Source: Anisus vortex
Taxonomy: Eukaryota; Mollusca; Gastropoda; Planorbidae
DNA length: 64,000 bases
Reading direction: 5' to 3'
NCBI GenBank assembly: GCA_949126835.1
Contig: OX421496.1
Span: forward strand, 20,911,844-20,975,843
Made by a program: the position numbers and the translations under genes. A model generated the notes under the pieces. That model saw only the letters and a list, made by a program, of their open reading frames with translations. It did no database searches and was not told the origin of the DNA. Positions 36,175-49,338 of this stretch are shown here, piece by piece (within the stretch, counting starts at the first letter, position 1; each line of letters opens with the position of its first letter).

Positions 36175-36390
36175 CTGCAAGTGTCCTCCATAGCTGAGCG
36201 GCTAGAGTCTCTGACTGCCATGCGGGAGACCTGGGTTCTATTCCCCACTGAAAACTTTTTCTGTAGTAGGCAGGCCTACTTTGCGAATACCATGCCAAGC
36301 CACATTTACTCTCCCAAAGTAATTTCAGGTAGTTACAAGAGCTGTACAGCAGTTGGAATCCTTTTCTGTTATGCAGGTGACCCGTAAAAA
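36175..36390 (+). mobile_element. tRNA-derived SINE, a second subfamily
   Basis: The A-box tagctgagcgg near 36193 is canonical. A B-box-like gggttctattcccc follows near 36233, and then a body unlike the main SINE family (ctactttgcgaataccatgc). It is a single copy in this window. Confidence 0.65.
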
Positions 36391-37699
36391 AGTATTTTGT
36401 TTATTTTTCTTTTTAAAAAATTAATTTTTCTCTCCTGATTACAACTTTTGTTTGTAAAGATGTTCAGGTTTTATAAATTTTCTTATTGTTTTGAATAAGT
36501 GAAAAATTAATATATTTTTTTTTACATTTCACTTAGTGATTTATTGTATTTGTTCCGTAAAGCTTGACTATATATTATTAATCATTAATACTGAAATGCT
36601 TAAATCTATGTTATAATCTAAACAAATAATTACTTCATCAAAATATTTTTTAAAACTTTAATTTGAGGATGACAACATTTGTATTATATTTGTTTTCAAT
36701 ATAATTGTTACCCACTGCAATGTAGCTATTGTGTGTATATATATATATTATACACACACAAATATTAATTTTGAATGCTCAGTTGAAGTAAAATAACCTT
36801 GGATGGGCAAGATGGCTTCGTGTCAATGAGCAAAATAGATTAGATTATAATGCAACTGCTGCCTTGAGTCTACTACAAAATAGATTAGATTATTATGCAA
36901 CTGCTGCCTACAAAAAAGAGATAACAAATAATTGACACATATAGCTATGTCCAATCAGATTTCAAGGTAGGACACCTTTAAATTCACATAGCTTGGGTTC
37001 AATACTTTTATGGCACAAAACCTGACATTTTGTTTTCACATATAACCTGCATTGTCCTACATACAAGCAATAATGTGATTTTTAGAAAATGTTTATTTAC
37101 AACATCTAGCATATTTAACCTGGGCTTGATGATAAAAATCAAACCAATATAAATCTAAAATTTGTTAAAGTCAATTTGGAAATACATTCAATGATCAAAA
37201 ACTGTTTGAAAATAATAATAATAAACAATTTTGTTTAGGCCTATAGAGCTTTTATCTAAAATTTCAAGTCAAGACAGACCCTGACTAGTATAATATAATA
37301 CATTTAAAAGACAGAGCCTTTCACGTTCAGTGTAAATTTGCTCATTTCCTTTTTATTCTTTTTCCAGTCAAAATTGAACAGTTTTAAAAGAGCTATATTT
37401 AATAGGGTCTAACAGTTAAGTTATATGAGACCATGATCTTCTTAGTTTAAATCGGTTCACACTAAATTAAATTTTGTGTCCTTTCAGTCAGCCCATGTAT
37501 AAGAAATAAAGTCGGCAAATAATCACTAAATGATTTATAATAGATATATGCACTCCTATAGTCGCCTACCATACATTGGTGTAAGTGAAAACTAGAGTTT
37601 ATATTTTTAAAAAAAAGTTTTCATGGCCCAGCTTGTATATAAACTATACAGACGTAGTTAGGTTTATAATTATAATAATGGCTAGGGCTATATTCTCTC

Positions 37700-37930
37700 T
37701 CTATAAATAAAGGGCATTGCTCCTTCCTATCTTCGAGAGCTTATAACAAGGCATGTGCCATCTAGGGAACTGCGCTCTTCATCACAGTCACTCCTCAAAA
37801 CTCCTAGTTTGGATGGACACAGAAAGAAGTACCTGGGAGTGCGCTCATTTGAATCAGTGGCGCCTTCTCTATGGAACAGTTTATCTCAAACACTGAGAGA
37901 ATCTGGGACAAGAGAATCTTTTAATTAATT
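37700..37930 (+). mobile_element. LINE ORF2 C-terminal fragment
   Basis: Conceptual translation gives APSYLRELITRHVPSRELRS and, further on, GVRSFESVAPSLWNSLSQTL. This is the same C-terminal signature as at 6930-7520 and 49860-50200. It has no RT domain. Confidence 0.7.
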
Positions 37931-39919
37931 TGTGAATAGTGAATAATGTGGTAGTAATTAGTAGGTAGTAGTAGTTAACAGTTTTATTAGGCCTAAACTT
38001 TTATCCAAAAAAAAAATGCATATGATATATAATATATTATATATATTAGTGATTTATATGAACGGTTTGCCTAGCGTAGGCGGCCGATGTCTATGTATGC
38101 CTCTATGACTATGCCTATCCTGCTTGAAATGCCTTAAAAATAAAACTAATTTGGGTTTGTTTAAATGATAATTAAAGTACGGTATACTTTAAATTTTAAC
38201 AAACGGCTAGACCGTATGTAGTTGTGTGGTCTATCCTATCAATATAATAATACATCATTTTATTATAAAACTAGATTTTGATCTAGTCAAAAAGGGCTTG
38301 CCTAAATTATAAAATTAACTCTGAATGAGAATGAGTATGTGCCCTGTGAATATAACTAGGAAAACCCAATTTATGTTAACTTATTTCCTTTATTTAGGCC
38401 TAATTAAAAGGATTAAATTTAAATGAATCTAAATGATTCAAGTTATGGTAGCAGGAGGATATTTATTGGTTTAAAGCTGACATTCCGGATCAAATACTTC
38501 ATAATAAATATTATTTCTTAGCTTAAAATAAGCGCAACAGTTCAGTGACCGACTAATTTGCATAAAATATGCTAGCGACCTAGATTTTGCTGACCGTGAG
38601 CTAAAGGACAAAGGTTGAAGGAGATCGATAATATCGGGAGAGGTTTTAAAAGATCTACAAGACGGTGGTTTTAACACTGAAATGAAGATTCGACATTTTC
38701 GGGTCATCTCTATAATCACGATTAACGGATACGTCATGAGAAATGTTTGTGTTAGTTTAAAAAAGAAATATTTATGAACACAAACATTCAAAGGTCACGC
38801 ACTCAGACCCATGTGGCGAATGAGGCGGGGGTTATGTTTACGAATGGCCTCGGCTTGATATGCCAAAATAGCAACACTTCCTGCCTTTTCAGCCGGCCTA
38901 AAGGCGCCACCGTTGCCCCTGTAGTACTTTTAAAATGAATATAACTGTCAATAAATATGTAAAATTGCAAATTACTCCGAAGGCGCTTTGAATATTAATA
39001 CGACTTATGATCCGTTGAAATAATATACGCGCGAGCAATAGTAGATGAGATTTGGAATGGCGGCTGTCTTGAACCCAGCTAGACTATTAATTGTAAAAAT
39101 GCCGTTACTATTAGAAGACGTATTTAAGTGGTTTACAGCAGTAGTTAATAAATATTTATATGTATTAAACTTACCCGCGATTAAATGTGAAACAAAAAAT
39201 GAATGATATTTTATCAAAATATGTTGTGTCCTCGTAGTCTGTAAATAAAGGTCAGAGGTTGTGACCCAAGATTTAGAGAGACGCAGGAGAAGTTAGGCAT
39301 CTGATAGGCCAAAATGTCCTATTCTCACAAATTCTTGCGAGACTTGAAAATGCGCAATTTTACGCTCCCGGAAGTCTTTACAAAATATAAATAGAAACTG
39401 CAAATCGAAAGTAAAAGCTTAGCACTTTATAATTAAAAAAAAGAGCTACACACCCGAGGTAGCGAAGTCTTTGATTTGTAACTTTTGTGTCAATTAAAAA
39501 AAAACAACAAGAAGAAATTGCCACGAGAAGTAAAGTTGAATTTATAATGATAAATAGTATAAATATTTTGAAATTTGGTAAAACTTACAAATTAAAAAAT
39601 GACCTAGCGCCTAGCCTAAGGCCTAAGGGGGTAAGGCCCTAACTAACTTTAACTAAGCTAAGGCTATAAAAAGTAAATCAGTAAATAGATATATAATTTA
39701 ATATATATAATATATAGACTATTTAATATATATTTCCTATACTATATATTAGTTACTAAAATTTAGTATATATACTAATTTAGTATATATTATAATGATA
39801 TATATATATAATATACTACTATATTTATAGCTAGCCCTAGACTGGCTAGACTAGACGGTACTATTACTAGTAGTATAGTAGTACTAGACTACTAGACCTA
39901 GACGGTAGACCAGACTTTA

Positions 39920-40205
39920 CTTACTTACTTACTTACGCCTACTACCCCTCTCGGGGCATAGGCCACCAACAAGGGCTCTCCAGCCATCCCGGTCCCGAGC
40001 GAGTCTTTCCAATTGTCCCCAAGCAAGAATGACCTGATCTCTTGACGTTGGCATCCAGGTCACGTCGCCAGCTGTTACGAGGTCGGCCCCTCTTCCTTTT
40101 CCCTTGGGGTTCCACGATAGAGACTGTCTGGTAATGTAGTAATGTTGATTGTTGGAAGCTGGTTTTCGGAATGTGTGCCCCAACCATCTCCATCTTTTTT
40201 TGCAA
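39920..40205 (-). mobile_element. RTE-like LINE C-terminal fragment
   Basis: On the minus strand it reads KRWRWLGHTFRKP, then in another frame QGKRKRGRPRNSWRRDL, then RDGWRALVGGLCPERG. These are typical of the end of RTE-type reverse transcriptase ORFs. The frame changes, so this is a relic. Confidence 0.75.
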
Positions 40206-40344
40206 AAATATATAATGATTTAAAATGCCTAGAAAATTGGAAACAAAGTTGAAATAGTTAGTAGGCCACCTATCGTATCGGTTCCTATGAAAATCTTATA
40301 ATCTGATGTCTTGTGACTATGAAAATTAAAGTAGGCTAATACTG

Positions 40345-40600
40345 CCGTGCGGCTGCGCGTTTGGCTGGCGTATGGAAGGTCCCTGGTTCAAATCCTGGTG
40401 CAGGCTAGGATTTTTACCCGGGTCTGGAGGGTGTCCCTGAGTCTACCCAGCTCTGATGGATACCTGACCTTAGTTGGGGTAAAGTAAAGGCGGCTGTGCA
40501 TAGTGCTGGCCACACAATCACCTAGTATGCCGTGGCCTTGGAAACTGGTGAACGCTGCTTCACCGGCTCTATGGATCAATGTGGTTCAACGGAATACTTT
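40345..40600 (+). mobile_element. tRNA-derived SINE
   Basis: The B box is ggttcaaatcc near 40386. The body (cagctctgatggatacctga; ctggccacacaatcacctag) and tail (ctggtgaacgctgcttcacc) match the main family. Confidence 0.85.
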
Positions 40601-40605
40601 TTTAA

Positions 40606-40690
40606 AAATACCATCCAACCAAATTGATCCATAGTCACAAAAGTGGACCATAGAGCCAGTGAAGCAGTTTCTGTGGCCCCTGCCCCGGGG
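40606..40690 (-). mobile_element. Partial SINE tail, minus orientation
   Basis: The segment with gaccatagagccagtgaagc and agtttctgtggcc is the tail of the main SINE family in reverse. It abuts the plus-strand copy at 40345-40600, forming an inverted pair. Confidence 0.6.
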
Positions 40691-41319
40691 GTGTAGTAAT
40701 AATTCAGTGAAATAAAGAAATATGGCGCCTGGGGGCAGAAGCAATAATTTGTGCCCCCTCATTCTTATTATATGATAATGGACACCTTTAACGCCTCTCG
40801 TGTCATTTTGTGGCACTCACGATGGCACCCAAGACTCTGCCCCCATCCCCCTTAAGCGCAGTTGCTTTCACTCACTCTCAGTTTTTCTCCGTCATTTAGA
40901 GGGCACATTTTTCCAACAACAATATGAAACTAAAACGTTTCATAACACCAGTGTGACCATGAAAAGGAAATAACCAAGAAACTAAAACAATTAAATATAT
41001 AAATCATATTTAACGGAAAATACATCTTTTGTCTGCGACCCATTGACCCATCTAAAGAAAAGAATATATGCCTACTTATGGAACACAGAATAAGGTTTCC
41101 AGGATGTCTTTAAGTCTATTCTGATGGATACCTGACTTAATATGTGGACTGTTACTGTTAATGTGGTTGGGCTTTGATCTGGTCACATTATCTCTTGTAT
41201 ATCAAAAAAGGTATTTACTATACTTACTAGTAATGATACTGTAGTTAGCAGTAAAAAGGTAAACATCTAAGGCAGTGGCACATGTCTGTTTTAATCTTCT
41301 TTGTTTTGATTTTTTTAAG

Positions 41320-44300
41320 ATGGTAAGAACGTGTATGATTTTGATGTCAATATTTATATTTATCAATGAATCAATTGCTTTTCAATGGACTACACTCAAT
41401 TTGCCAAGAAAACATATTTCATATTTTTTCAACAACAACATTGAGATGAAATACATGTGTATAAATGATTTGTCTTGTCCTTACAAAGTAAGTGATAACT
41501 TTCAAATTTAATAGTATACAGTGGATAATGTGGATGTTAAATAAACACAAAACTATTTCTGTGTGGGGGGTAAAAAGTAATGTTAAACATTGTAATTTTT
41601 ATTCCCTTAAGCTTAATTGCAAATTGAAGGTGAATTAAATTAAAAAAAATCTTCACTATAAAATGTAAAAGCTTTAATTTCTAAAGTTGTTTTGAAAAAT
41701 GTTTTAATAGTATGTGAATTTCATGACGAAAGACATAAGAAAAGGTTAACTATAAAAAATGTTTATATTATTTTAATTTTATACATAAAGTATTTCAAAC
41801 ATTTTTTTTCTTTCAGGATTTAATAAATGAAACACACTGTTGGGGATACGAGCCTTACTGCAATATGTCTTTACCTCTTAGTAAATTAAATTGTTCTGGT
41901 GACAGCCATCAATGGTAAATATCAAATAACTTTTTTTTAAATATATATCAGTGATTCCTTGTACAAAATAATCACCCTATCACTGTCATTTATTTTCCAT
42001 GCTTGATAAAAAGTATCAGCACAGATTGTTATTAGTATCATTACACTATCTTCATGTTGTTGTTTTTTTCTTTTTATGAGGGGGCCTTTTTTTTTAATCT
42101 TTAGGGCAAAAACTAAAGATGAGCAGCTGAATAATTTCTGGAAAACAGCAGACTTTGGCTTGATAGCTGAAGGGTTGAAGGAAATGAAGACATTCTGCAA
42201 GACAAATTATGAAGTAATTAAAGTTGTCAGTGCTGTGCAATTTTAAAATTCTACTTTAAACATCATTGTGATAGCTGGTATTTAAAAAAAATACAATTAT
42301 TTTAAATGAAAAGACAATTAAAACTATTTTAAAAAATCAATATAGTTGAACAGTAATGTTACATTCACAAGTTTTTTATGTTGTTGTTTTTTTAAATAAA
42401 ATTAATTTATGCCCAGACTGTAATGGTTCATATGTAATGTTGTCCTTAGAATGATTCAAACCTTCAATGTATCAAGTATCTCAGATACTGTCAAGCCAAA
42501 AATATTTTTTTCAACTTTTCTTCTGCTAATATACTGGATGACAATAAGAGGTAAATATTATTTTTTTGTAAACATTAAGCAACTGGTAAACTCTAATAGA
42601 GAAAGTAAAGCATCCCGTCAGACAAAATTGATCCATAGGGCCGGTAAAGCATCAGTTTCCGTGGCCTTGGTATACTAGGTGATTGTGTGGCCAGCACTAT
42701 GCACAGCCGCCTTTACTTTACACAAACTAAGGTCCGGTATCCATCAGAGCGGGGTAGACTCAGGGACACCCTCAAATCCTGGGAAAAAATCCTAACCTCC
42801 ACCAGGATTCGAACCCAAGATCCTTGGATCACCAGCCGCTAGGCTACCATGCCCCTTTATGCCTAGTTATGCACAGTTACAGAGAGAGAGACATGAAAAA
42901 GTATCTTAAATCCCATACAAAATAAAAAACAGTACAAACAACACTGATCATTTTCCATTTATTTAAAAAAAGCTAAGATAAGTTAAACAAAAATAATCCT
43001 AAATTAAATATAAATTTCATTCAAGCTTAAGATTTCTTGGTTTTAAAATCAATGTAGTCCTTACTGACGTGATGCTCAATAAAATTTGGTTTCATCTATT
43101 TTTCCTGAATAGAAATCGTTACCGTGAAGATATTTTAAAGCCAGGTCAAGTTGGAGGTCACTGCCAATTAGATTCTAAAGCTCTAAAAGCAGAGTATGAA
43201 CACAAAAGTCCGCTCCAGTCATGGTGGGTGATTTTAATTATTTTTTTTTAAATTTCATTTTCAAAGATTGTTTTTTTCAGCTCTAAAGCACTTTTTAAAT
43301 TAGCGGATGAAATTCATGATTAAGGGGGAACGGGATTGAGTAGGGGGGGCATATTTGGCATATTTTTTCAAAAATAGAGTTGTTTAGTTTTTGTTAAAAA
43401 TAGCTTGTTAAACCTAATTGTAACAAAAATGCATCAAATAAAATATAAAAAATGACGGTTTTGTACTGAAATATTGACTTTGAAATGTGGGTGTCGACTC
43501 AATTTCTTTGTCGATTCTTTGCCTTTAAATGGGTTTTTCTCAATATGTGTTTTTTTGTTGTTTTTGTGCTATGATAATTGTAAAATAATTAGAAGCATTC
43601 AAGATAATATGTTGCAATTTGGTATGTAGCTTTATATATTATGTCTAGAGGTACTAGACTAGGTTTTAAGGTGAATGTATAATTAGTTTGTCTGTAAAAT
43701 GTATTAAAAGAAAAAAAAATTCATGAATTTTATACAAAATTCCAATATTAAAATTAAAAAATTCATTAAAAAAATATTTTCTTTCTGACTGATCTTATCT
43801 TATACATTACAGACACTCCTTCTATAAAGAAGATTATTCATTTAGATAATTACATTTCCATTTAATTATTTTATACATAAATATATTGTAAGAAAAAACA
43901 CCTTCTGCATTATAAGAATGACATTTTTGTATGCTGAAATGGCTGAACTATTTGAATAAAGAACTAAGTATCGATAACTGGCCCATTTATCCGAATATTG
44001 ACTTCCTCACTAGGCCTTTAAATTAGGAGTCAAGTTATGGTTAGGATTACAGTTAGCTGTGTCTTTTTTTAATTATATTTTTTTAGTTAAGGAAAAATTA
44101 CTTTATAAAAACAGTTTTGGAGTATGTCTAAACTATTAGTTATGCTGGCCACACAATCTTTCAAAATAATTTTGCTACCTTTACATCTGAACTCTCCTCC
44201 ACCTGCATGTTGGGCCATTGATTATTGTGTATGATAAAATAGTACAACTGGCACTTGGCCACAATACTGCATTTTGTTTTTGATCTATTTTATGTTAGGT

Positions 44301-47300
44301 TTGCTGAGCTAGAACACTATACATCTTTAGATTTTAATCCTTTAGAGTCCAAGAAGTGTGATGTAGTTTTTGAAAAGCCAACATTCTTAATCAAACTGGA
44401 TGCTGGTGAGTTCTTTTAGGTTTATTTCTTTACTTGTTTTTTTTTTTTTTTTTTTTTTTTTTGAAACTTTTTTTTCAAATATTATTGTTCTTTTTTTATA
44501 TTGTATATTTTTTGTACTGATGTATGCATAGCCTCAACCCTTCCCTGCATATATTAACTTGGTAAACCCTGTTGCCCTGCCTTGGTGAAAGTCAGTTTAT
44601 TTATTTTTAGAATTTTGACAGTAATAGAGACCAAGGCCTAATAGCAAACTTATTTCTAAAAAAATCAGTTACTATTGGGCATAATACACTTTACTTTTTA
44701 TCAGTCTAAAGTGTTAAAAATAAATATAGCAGACTTTTTTTTATACCTTTATTCAAAATGAAATAACAAATGGCTTTCAAAGTTTGCACAGAAAAAATAA
44801 AAATAAAGTACAAATTATTTCCACGAAAATTTTTCCCTAAAAAGTTATTATAATTGGCCACTTCTGTTAACAATTTATCTGCATGTGTTGTCATGTGTTG
44901 GTCTCTCAGAAATGTTTATGGGTTATGCTTCAATTGTGTTCGAATGTGCACATATTCTGTGAATGTTTATACTCTAGAGAAATATTATTTAAGCAACATA
45001 ACAATTTTGTTTCTCATTTGGGCCAGTTTATACTTACCTCAAGGGGAGCAAACTTGCTAACATTGGATAATCTAAAATAAATCTATAATTATATAGAGTT
45101 ACATTATAAGTTCTAATGCTTGCTGACTTTTAATAAGCTGATAACTAACCTAATTTTGAGTACTAGTAAAATATTTTACAATGGGCATAAGGGATGTTTA
45201 TACAGGAGATAGCTATATGTATTTTTTTTTAAGACAGTGCAAAGAGTTCTTCAATGGGACATTTTGAAGAGTTCTAACCTCAGTAACCTCTAACCCAAAC
45301 TGACCTAAATATACTTCACAAAATTCTAATCTTGCTTGTATCTATATTTAACAGAATATAAAAAAATGTATTAATTAATTAATTATTGATTATGTTAGCA
45401 CTCCTTTTTTACAAGCAAATAAACTGTCCAATGATATTAATCTTTATTTGAATTGACTGTTCCAAGTTTTGAATATTATGCAGGAGTGAATATGTATCAT
45501 CATTTTTGTGACTTCATCAATCTCTATGCCTCTCAGCATCTTAATAATTCTTTTAGCACAGATGTGAATATAGTCATGTGGGATACAGTAAGTTGGCATG
45601 TCTTCCTACATGTACATTAGTTAGATAGGACAATTTTCTCCAGCCTATACACATTGCAAACAAAACTTTACTGGATAAAAATACCTTACCTTTTTTCCCT
45701 ACAGTAAAGATATTAGTGTTACATTATTAATAAATACATTTCAATGAAACTTAACAAAAGTTTTTAAACAGTCTTAAATAAATGTAAGTAATTTCTGGAT
45801 GCAGGTATTATCACAGTTCAAATAATATAATAATTAATTAATTACATTTTTGATTATCTTAGACGCTGGTATTTTCATTGTTACTGTTCTTGTTGTGAGA
45901 TAATTGTGGAAAGGAAACCTTGTTTTCATTTATTACTTTCTAAATCTGTGGAACATATTTCTTACACGAAGATGCCAAATGTTATTTGTTACTTTCTTTT
46001 TAAAAAAAATGAAACATAGAATAATTTGTATCTTGTTATCATTATGATATATAATCATTTCCACCATCATGTGCATGATTTTCTGTTTCTACACTTATTA
46101 AACAAATTAAATTTAATGAAAACTAAAATTTTATATAAATAATAATTAATTGTTTAAAAAAATAATGCAATTAAACATGTCTTTAACACATCAAATAATG
46201 AAAACACCTGTTTAAAATTATTTTTATAGACCAACAAAAAAAAAAAAAAAAAAAAAAAAAAAAGACACAAGAGCATTTTTAACAACATTGTAATAATAAA
46301 ATATTCACTTTCTAAATTCCAGAGCTCAATGCCTTATGGGGATTTTTTTAAAGTTACTTGGAAAGCTTTTACAGACCATCCATTAATTGCTTTAAAAGAT
46401 CTGGATGGAAAAAATGTAAAGTGTTTTTTTGTTTGTTATAAGTTCTGTTTGTTGTTGTTTTTTTTAAATTTTAATAGATAAACTATGTGTAAATTAATCT
46501 CAAATGTATATTAAAGTGAACTTGACTTACAATTAGAATAAATTACTTTTGTCTCTAACAATTTTTTAAATTTTAATAGTTAAACTATGTTTAAATTAAG
46601 CTGAAATGTATATTAAAGTGAACTTGACTTACAATTAGAATAAATTACTTTTGTCTCTAACAATTTTTTAAATTTTAATAGATAAACTATGTGTAAATTA
46701 AGCTCAAATGTGTATTAAAGTGAACTTGACTTACAATTAGAATAAATTACTTTTGTCTCGAACAATTTCTTCTAAGGTTTGTATCAGAGATGCTGTGTTT
46801 CCCATGCTGGCAAGAATGAGATTTGGTCTTTACTACAATATGCCACTGGTAAATAATATTATTGTCTACTAAAAAAGATAAGAAGACTACAATTGAAAGT
46901 TTTAGTACATTTTTGTGAATGGTAACATTCATTTTTTTTCATTCAATTTTATTGTTCTGAATTTGCCTTCTGTTGAATGTTAATTTCACAATGAACTAAA
47001 TAGCGCTTGTTATTTGCTTTGAATTACAGATACCTGGTTGCTATGGCAGCAATCTAGTAAAGTCTTTTTCTGAACATATTCTTCATCGGCTAAATGTTAC
47101 ACAGTCAGGACCAATGGTATTATTTATTGCTTTTTTTCTTCATGCTTTTTAGCTTTTTACATTTATATATGTAGTATTTATATCACTGACACTCACATTG
47201 TTGTTAGTTTTAAGATTGGAATGAGAAACTATTCACATCATCTATTTTAACAAATCTTTTGTTTTTTTTCAGAAAGAAAAGATCCGTGTTACATTTCTGG

Positions 47301-49338
47301 TTAGAAACACCCTGTACAGAAATATTTTGAATCAGCTGGAGGTAATCTATAACTTATTATTATTACTAAATTGTCTGTACTTTAAATGGATATTATTTTT
47401 AATTTATTCTTTCCTGCAACTTTGATAGTTTTAATATTCAACTCTCTCAAGAAGGATTGAAGAAGGTCCATTATTTTGTCTAGAATATTATTTTGCCATA
47501 AGAGATGATATTTTTAGTTATAGTTTATAGTCAGTTTTGGTTGCATTGGAAAAAGTTTTAGAAATGAATTTTTCAATTAGACTAGTTGACAAATGAAAAA
47601 ATTGACAAATTCCAGCATACATATTGATTCTAATTATTCACAATTTTGTCTTTAAATTTCAAGCTGGTGTCAGCTGTAAAAGCTGGTGGAGAATTTGAAG
47701 TCACATCTGTTGATTTTAACAGGTAAAAATAAATTAATTTAAATATTCAACTCTTCTCTGTAATCTCTAAGTTGAATTGTTTTGTAAACACAAATCTCAT
47801 CTTTAACCTTTTTTGTTAAGAAAATGATTGCATCCTGCATTTTTCTGCAATTTGAGTTCCATTTTATGTGTACACATTATTTATTTGATAATGAGACAAA
47901 TCTTACTATAAAAGTAATTTTTCATTTCTTTTAGTTTTTTTTTAAATGTTTGTATTTCCATCAGATCTATCCTAAATATCTCATAAAACAATACAAAAGA
48001 TTATTGATAAACTTCTTAATATATACACAGACCAAAACTTGTAATATTTAAATCATAATTTTCAAAAAAATAGTAAGGGATACATAGTTCATTAATTGTA
48101 AAGTGAATATGTGTTGAAATAATCAGATTACAGTAGGTTTTATGGTATGTATATAATATTATCTATAAATACATATAAAAATTGCCAAAATTTTGTTAGC
48201 CCCCAGCCCATCATGCAATCTTGCCAAAATTTTGTTAGCCCCCAGCCCATCATGCAATCTTATATCACAAACCAGATGTAAAAAGATTGGTAGCTTTTGA
48301 AATCTTATGTTCAAAAGAGTATAATTTATTTTGTTTCATTTATTTTATATGCTTCAGCCAGGTCCAGGCCTATACCTGGTCCATTCACACTTCTTTTTAC
48401 ACCTAATGTTTTTTGGTTTGTAAGCATATTTCTCTCCCTACAACTCGTGTGTTTTATTGTTGTTTTTTTGTAGTTTTAAGGTAAATGTGAATTGACATCA
48501 AGTTAATCAAATAAATCTCTCACTTTTCTTTACAGAAATATGCCTTTTGAAAAGCAGTTAGAGATTTCCCACAACAGTGACATATTTATAGGAATACATG
48601 GAGCAGGCTTGACCCACTTATTATTCCAGCCAGATTGGGCAGTCGTCATAGAAATGTAGGTCAAACTCTTGTGTGTGTTTGTTAATTACAAAGTTTTTAA
48701 CTAAAAAAATTGTAGGACTATCTAAAAATTTTTTGTTTTTATATTCAGTAAGGGTTTTAATTTAACTGTAGCTTTTCATTAAATATTGTTTTTTAATTTT
48801 TGTAGTTATAACTGCGAAGATGCTGGCTGTTATTTTGATTTGGCTCGACTTAGAGGCATTAAATACATGACATGGGAGAACAAATCTAAAATGACCCAAG
48901 AGGATGAGGTAAACACATTTAAATTTATTTTTTGTTTGAAGGGCTTTTTTAAACAGCTTTTATAAAATTATTTATGGTTTACTTCTTTATGCCAGTTTTT
49001 TTTTTTATTATTTGTTTATGGTGAAGGTAAGGGAGATAACAGAAGACAACTCATACAATTTAAATTCTAAATAAAACTGGAACTTTAACAAATGTTTTTA
49101 AAAGATATATATTTCAATGTAAAAACCAACTGATTATCTATTCCAGGGACACCATCCTACTCTTGGAGCCCACGCTAAATTTACAAATTACGCCTTTGAT
49201 GTGAATGAATTTATGAGACTGATTCATATTGCAACCAGTCATGTCCGCAACCATCCTTCTTACATAGAGGCTCAAAAGGAGATTTCAGACAGAACTTTGA
49301 AAAGCAGATCTACTGATGTTGGTAAAGATGAGCTTTGA
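41320..49338 (+). CDS. EOGT: EGF domain-specific O-linked N-acetylglucosamine transferase
   Basis: Coding exons: 41320-41487, 41817-41914, 42105-42213, 42450-42550, 43113-43223, 44299-44405, 45484-45587, 46323-46415, 46777-46848, 47030-47116, 47273-47341, 47664-47722, 48536-48655, 48806-48908, 49147-49338. Phases join to 530 aa, close to human EOGT (527). The N-terminus is a signal-peptide-like hydrophobic stretch ([20 protein letters not shown]). GT61-family (DUF563) landmarks are present: [16 protein letters not shown] (about 237-252), [12 protein letters not shown] (about 412-423), [20 protein letters not shown] and [19 protein letters not shown]. The protein ends KDEL, an ER-retention signal. 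Known role: transfers GlcNAc from UDP-GlcNAc to Ser/Thr in EGF repeats of Notch and extracellular proteins, in the ER lumen. The Met at 41320 is chosen because the signal peptide starts there; an acceptor-like tttaag lies just before it. Confidence 0.96.
42600..42860 (-). mobile_element. tRNA-derived SINE, minus orientation, in EOGT intron 4
   Basis: Tail at 42630 (gatccatagggccggtaaag), body (gtgtggccagcactatgcac) and B box complement ggattcgaaccc at about 42803-42814. It is the main family in reverse. Confidence 0.87.
43795..43836 (+). repeat. Short dispersed motif, copy B
   Basis: Carries tatacattacagacactcct and ctataaagaagattatt in EOGT intron 5; shares this with 12207-12246 and 58745-58780. 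Confidence 0.6.
44438..44462. repeat. Poly-T run in EOGT intron 6
   Basis: About 25 T in a row just after exon 44299-44405. It may be a retroposon tail or simple slippage; the length may be unreliable in the assembly. Confidence 0.8.
46232..46263. repeat. Poly-A run in EOGT intron 7
   Basis: About 30 A just upstream of exon 46323-46415. No retroposon body is recognisable next to it. Confidence 0.8.
46450..46772 (+). repeat. Tandem triplication (~105-110 bp) just before an EOGT exon
   Basis: Three copies containing aaactatgtgtaaattaatc, gtatattaaagtgaacttga and ttacttttgtctctaacaa. The third copy ends in the polypyrimidine tract and acceptor of exon 46777-46848. Confidence 0.9.
48189..48262. 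repeat. Short tandem duplication in EOGT intron 12
   Basis: Two copies of a ~40-bp segment with ttgccaaaattttgttagcc and cagcccatcatgcaatc. Confidence 0.85.

Larger units (their letters stand above)
35966..41319. promoter_or_regulatory. Shared upstream region of NR2C and EOGT (head to head)
   Basis: The two genes point away from each other across 5.35 kb, so both promoters should lie here. The best CpG-containing, less AT-rich zone is about 38780-39400. A strong minus-strand donor (cgcg|g|gtaagt, exon end at about 39175) suggests a non-coding first exon of NR2C near 39175-39240. An acceptor at 36017 (gtctacag) would start the NR2C exon that holds the ATG. No promoter motif is decisive. Confidence 0.4.

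Noticed and set aside
38471..38791. 106-aa minus-strand open frame upstream of NR2C
   Set aside because: No recognisable domain or splice fit; likely chance.
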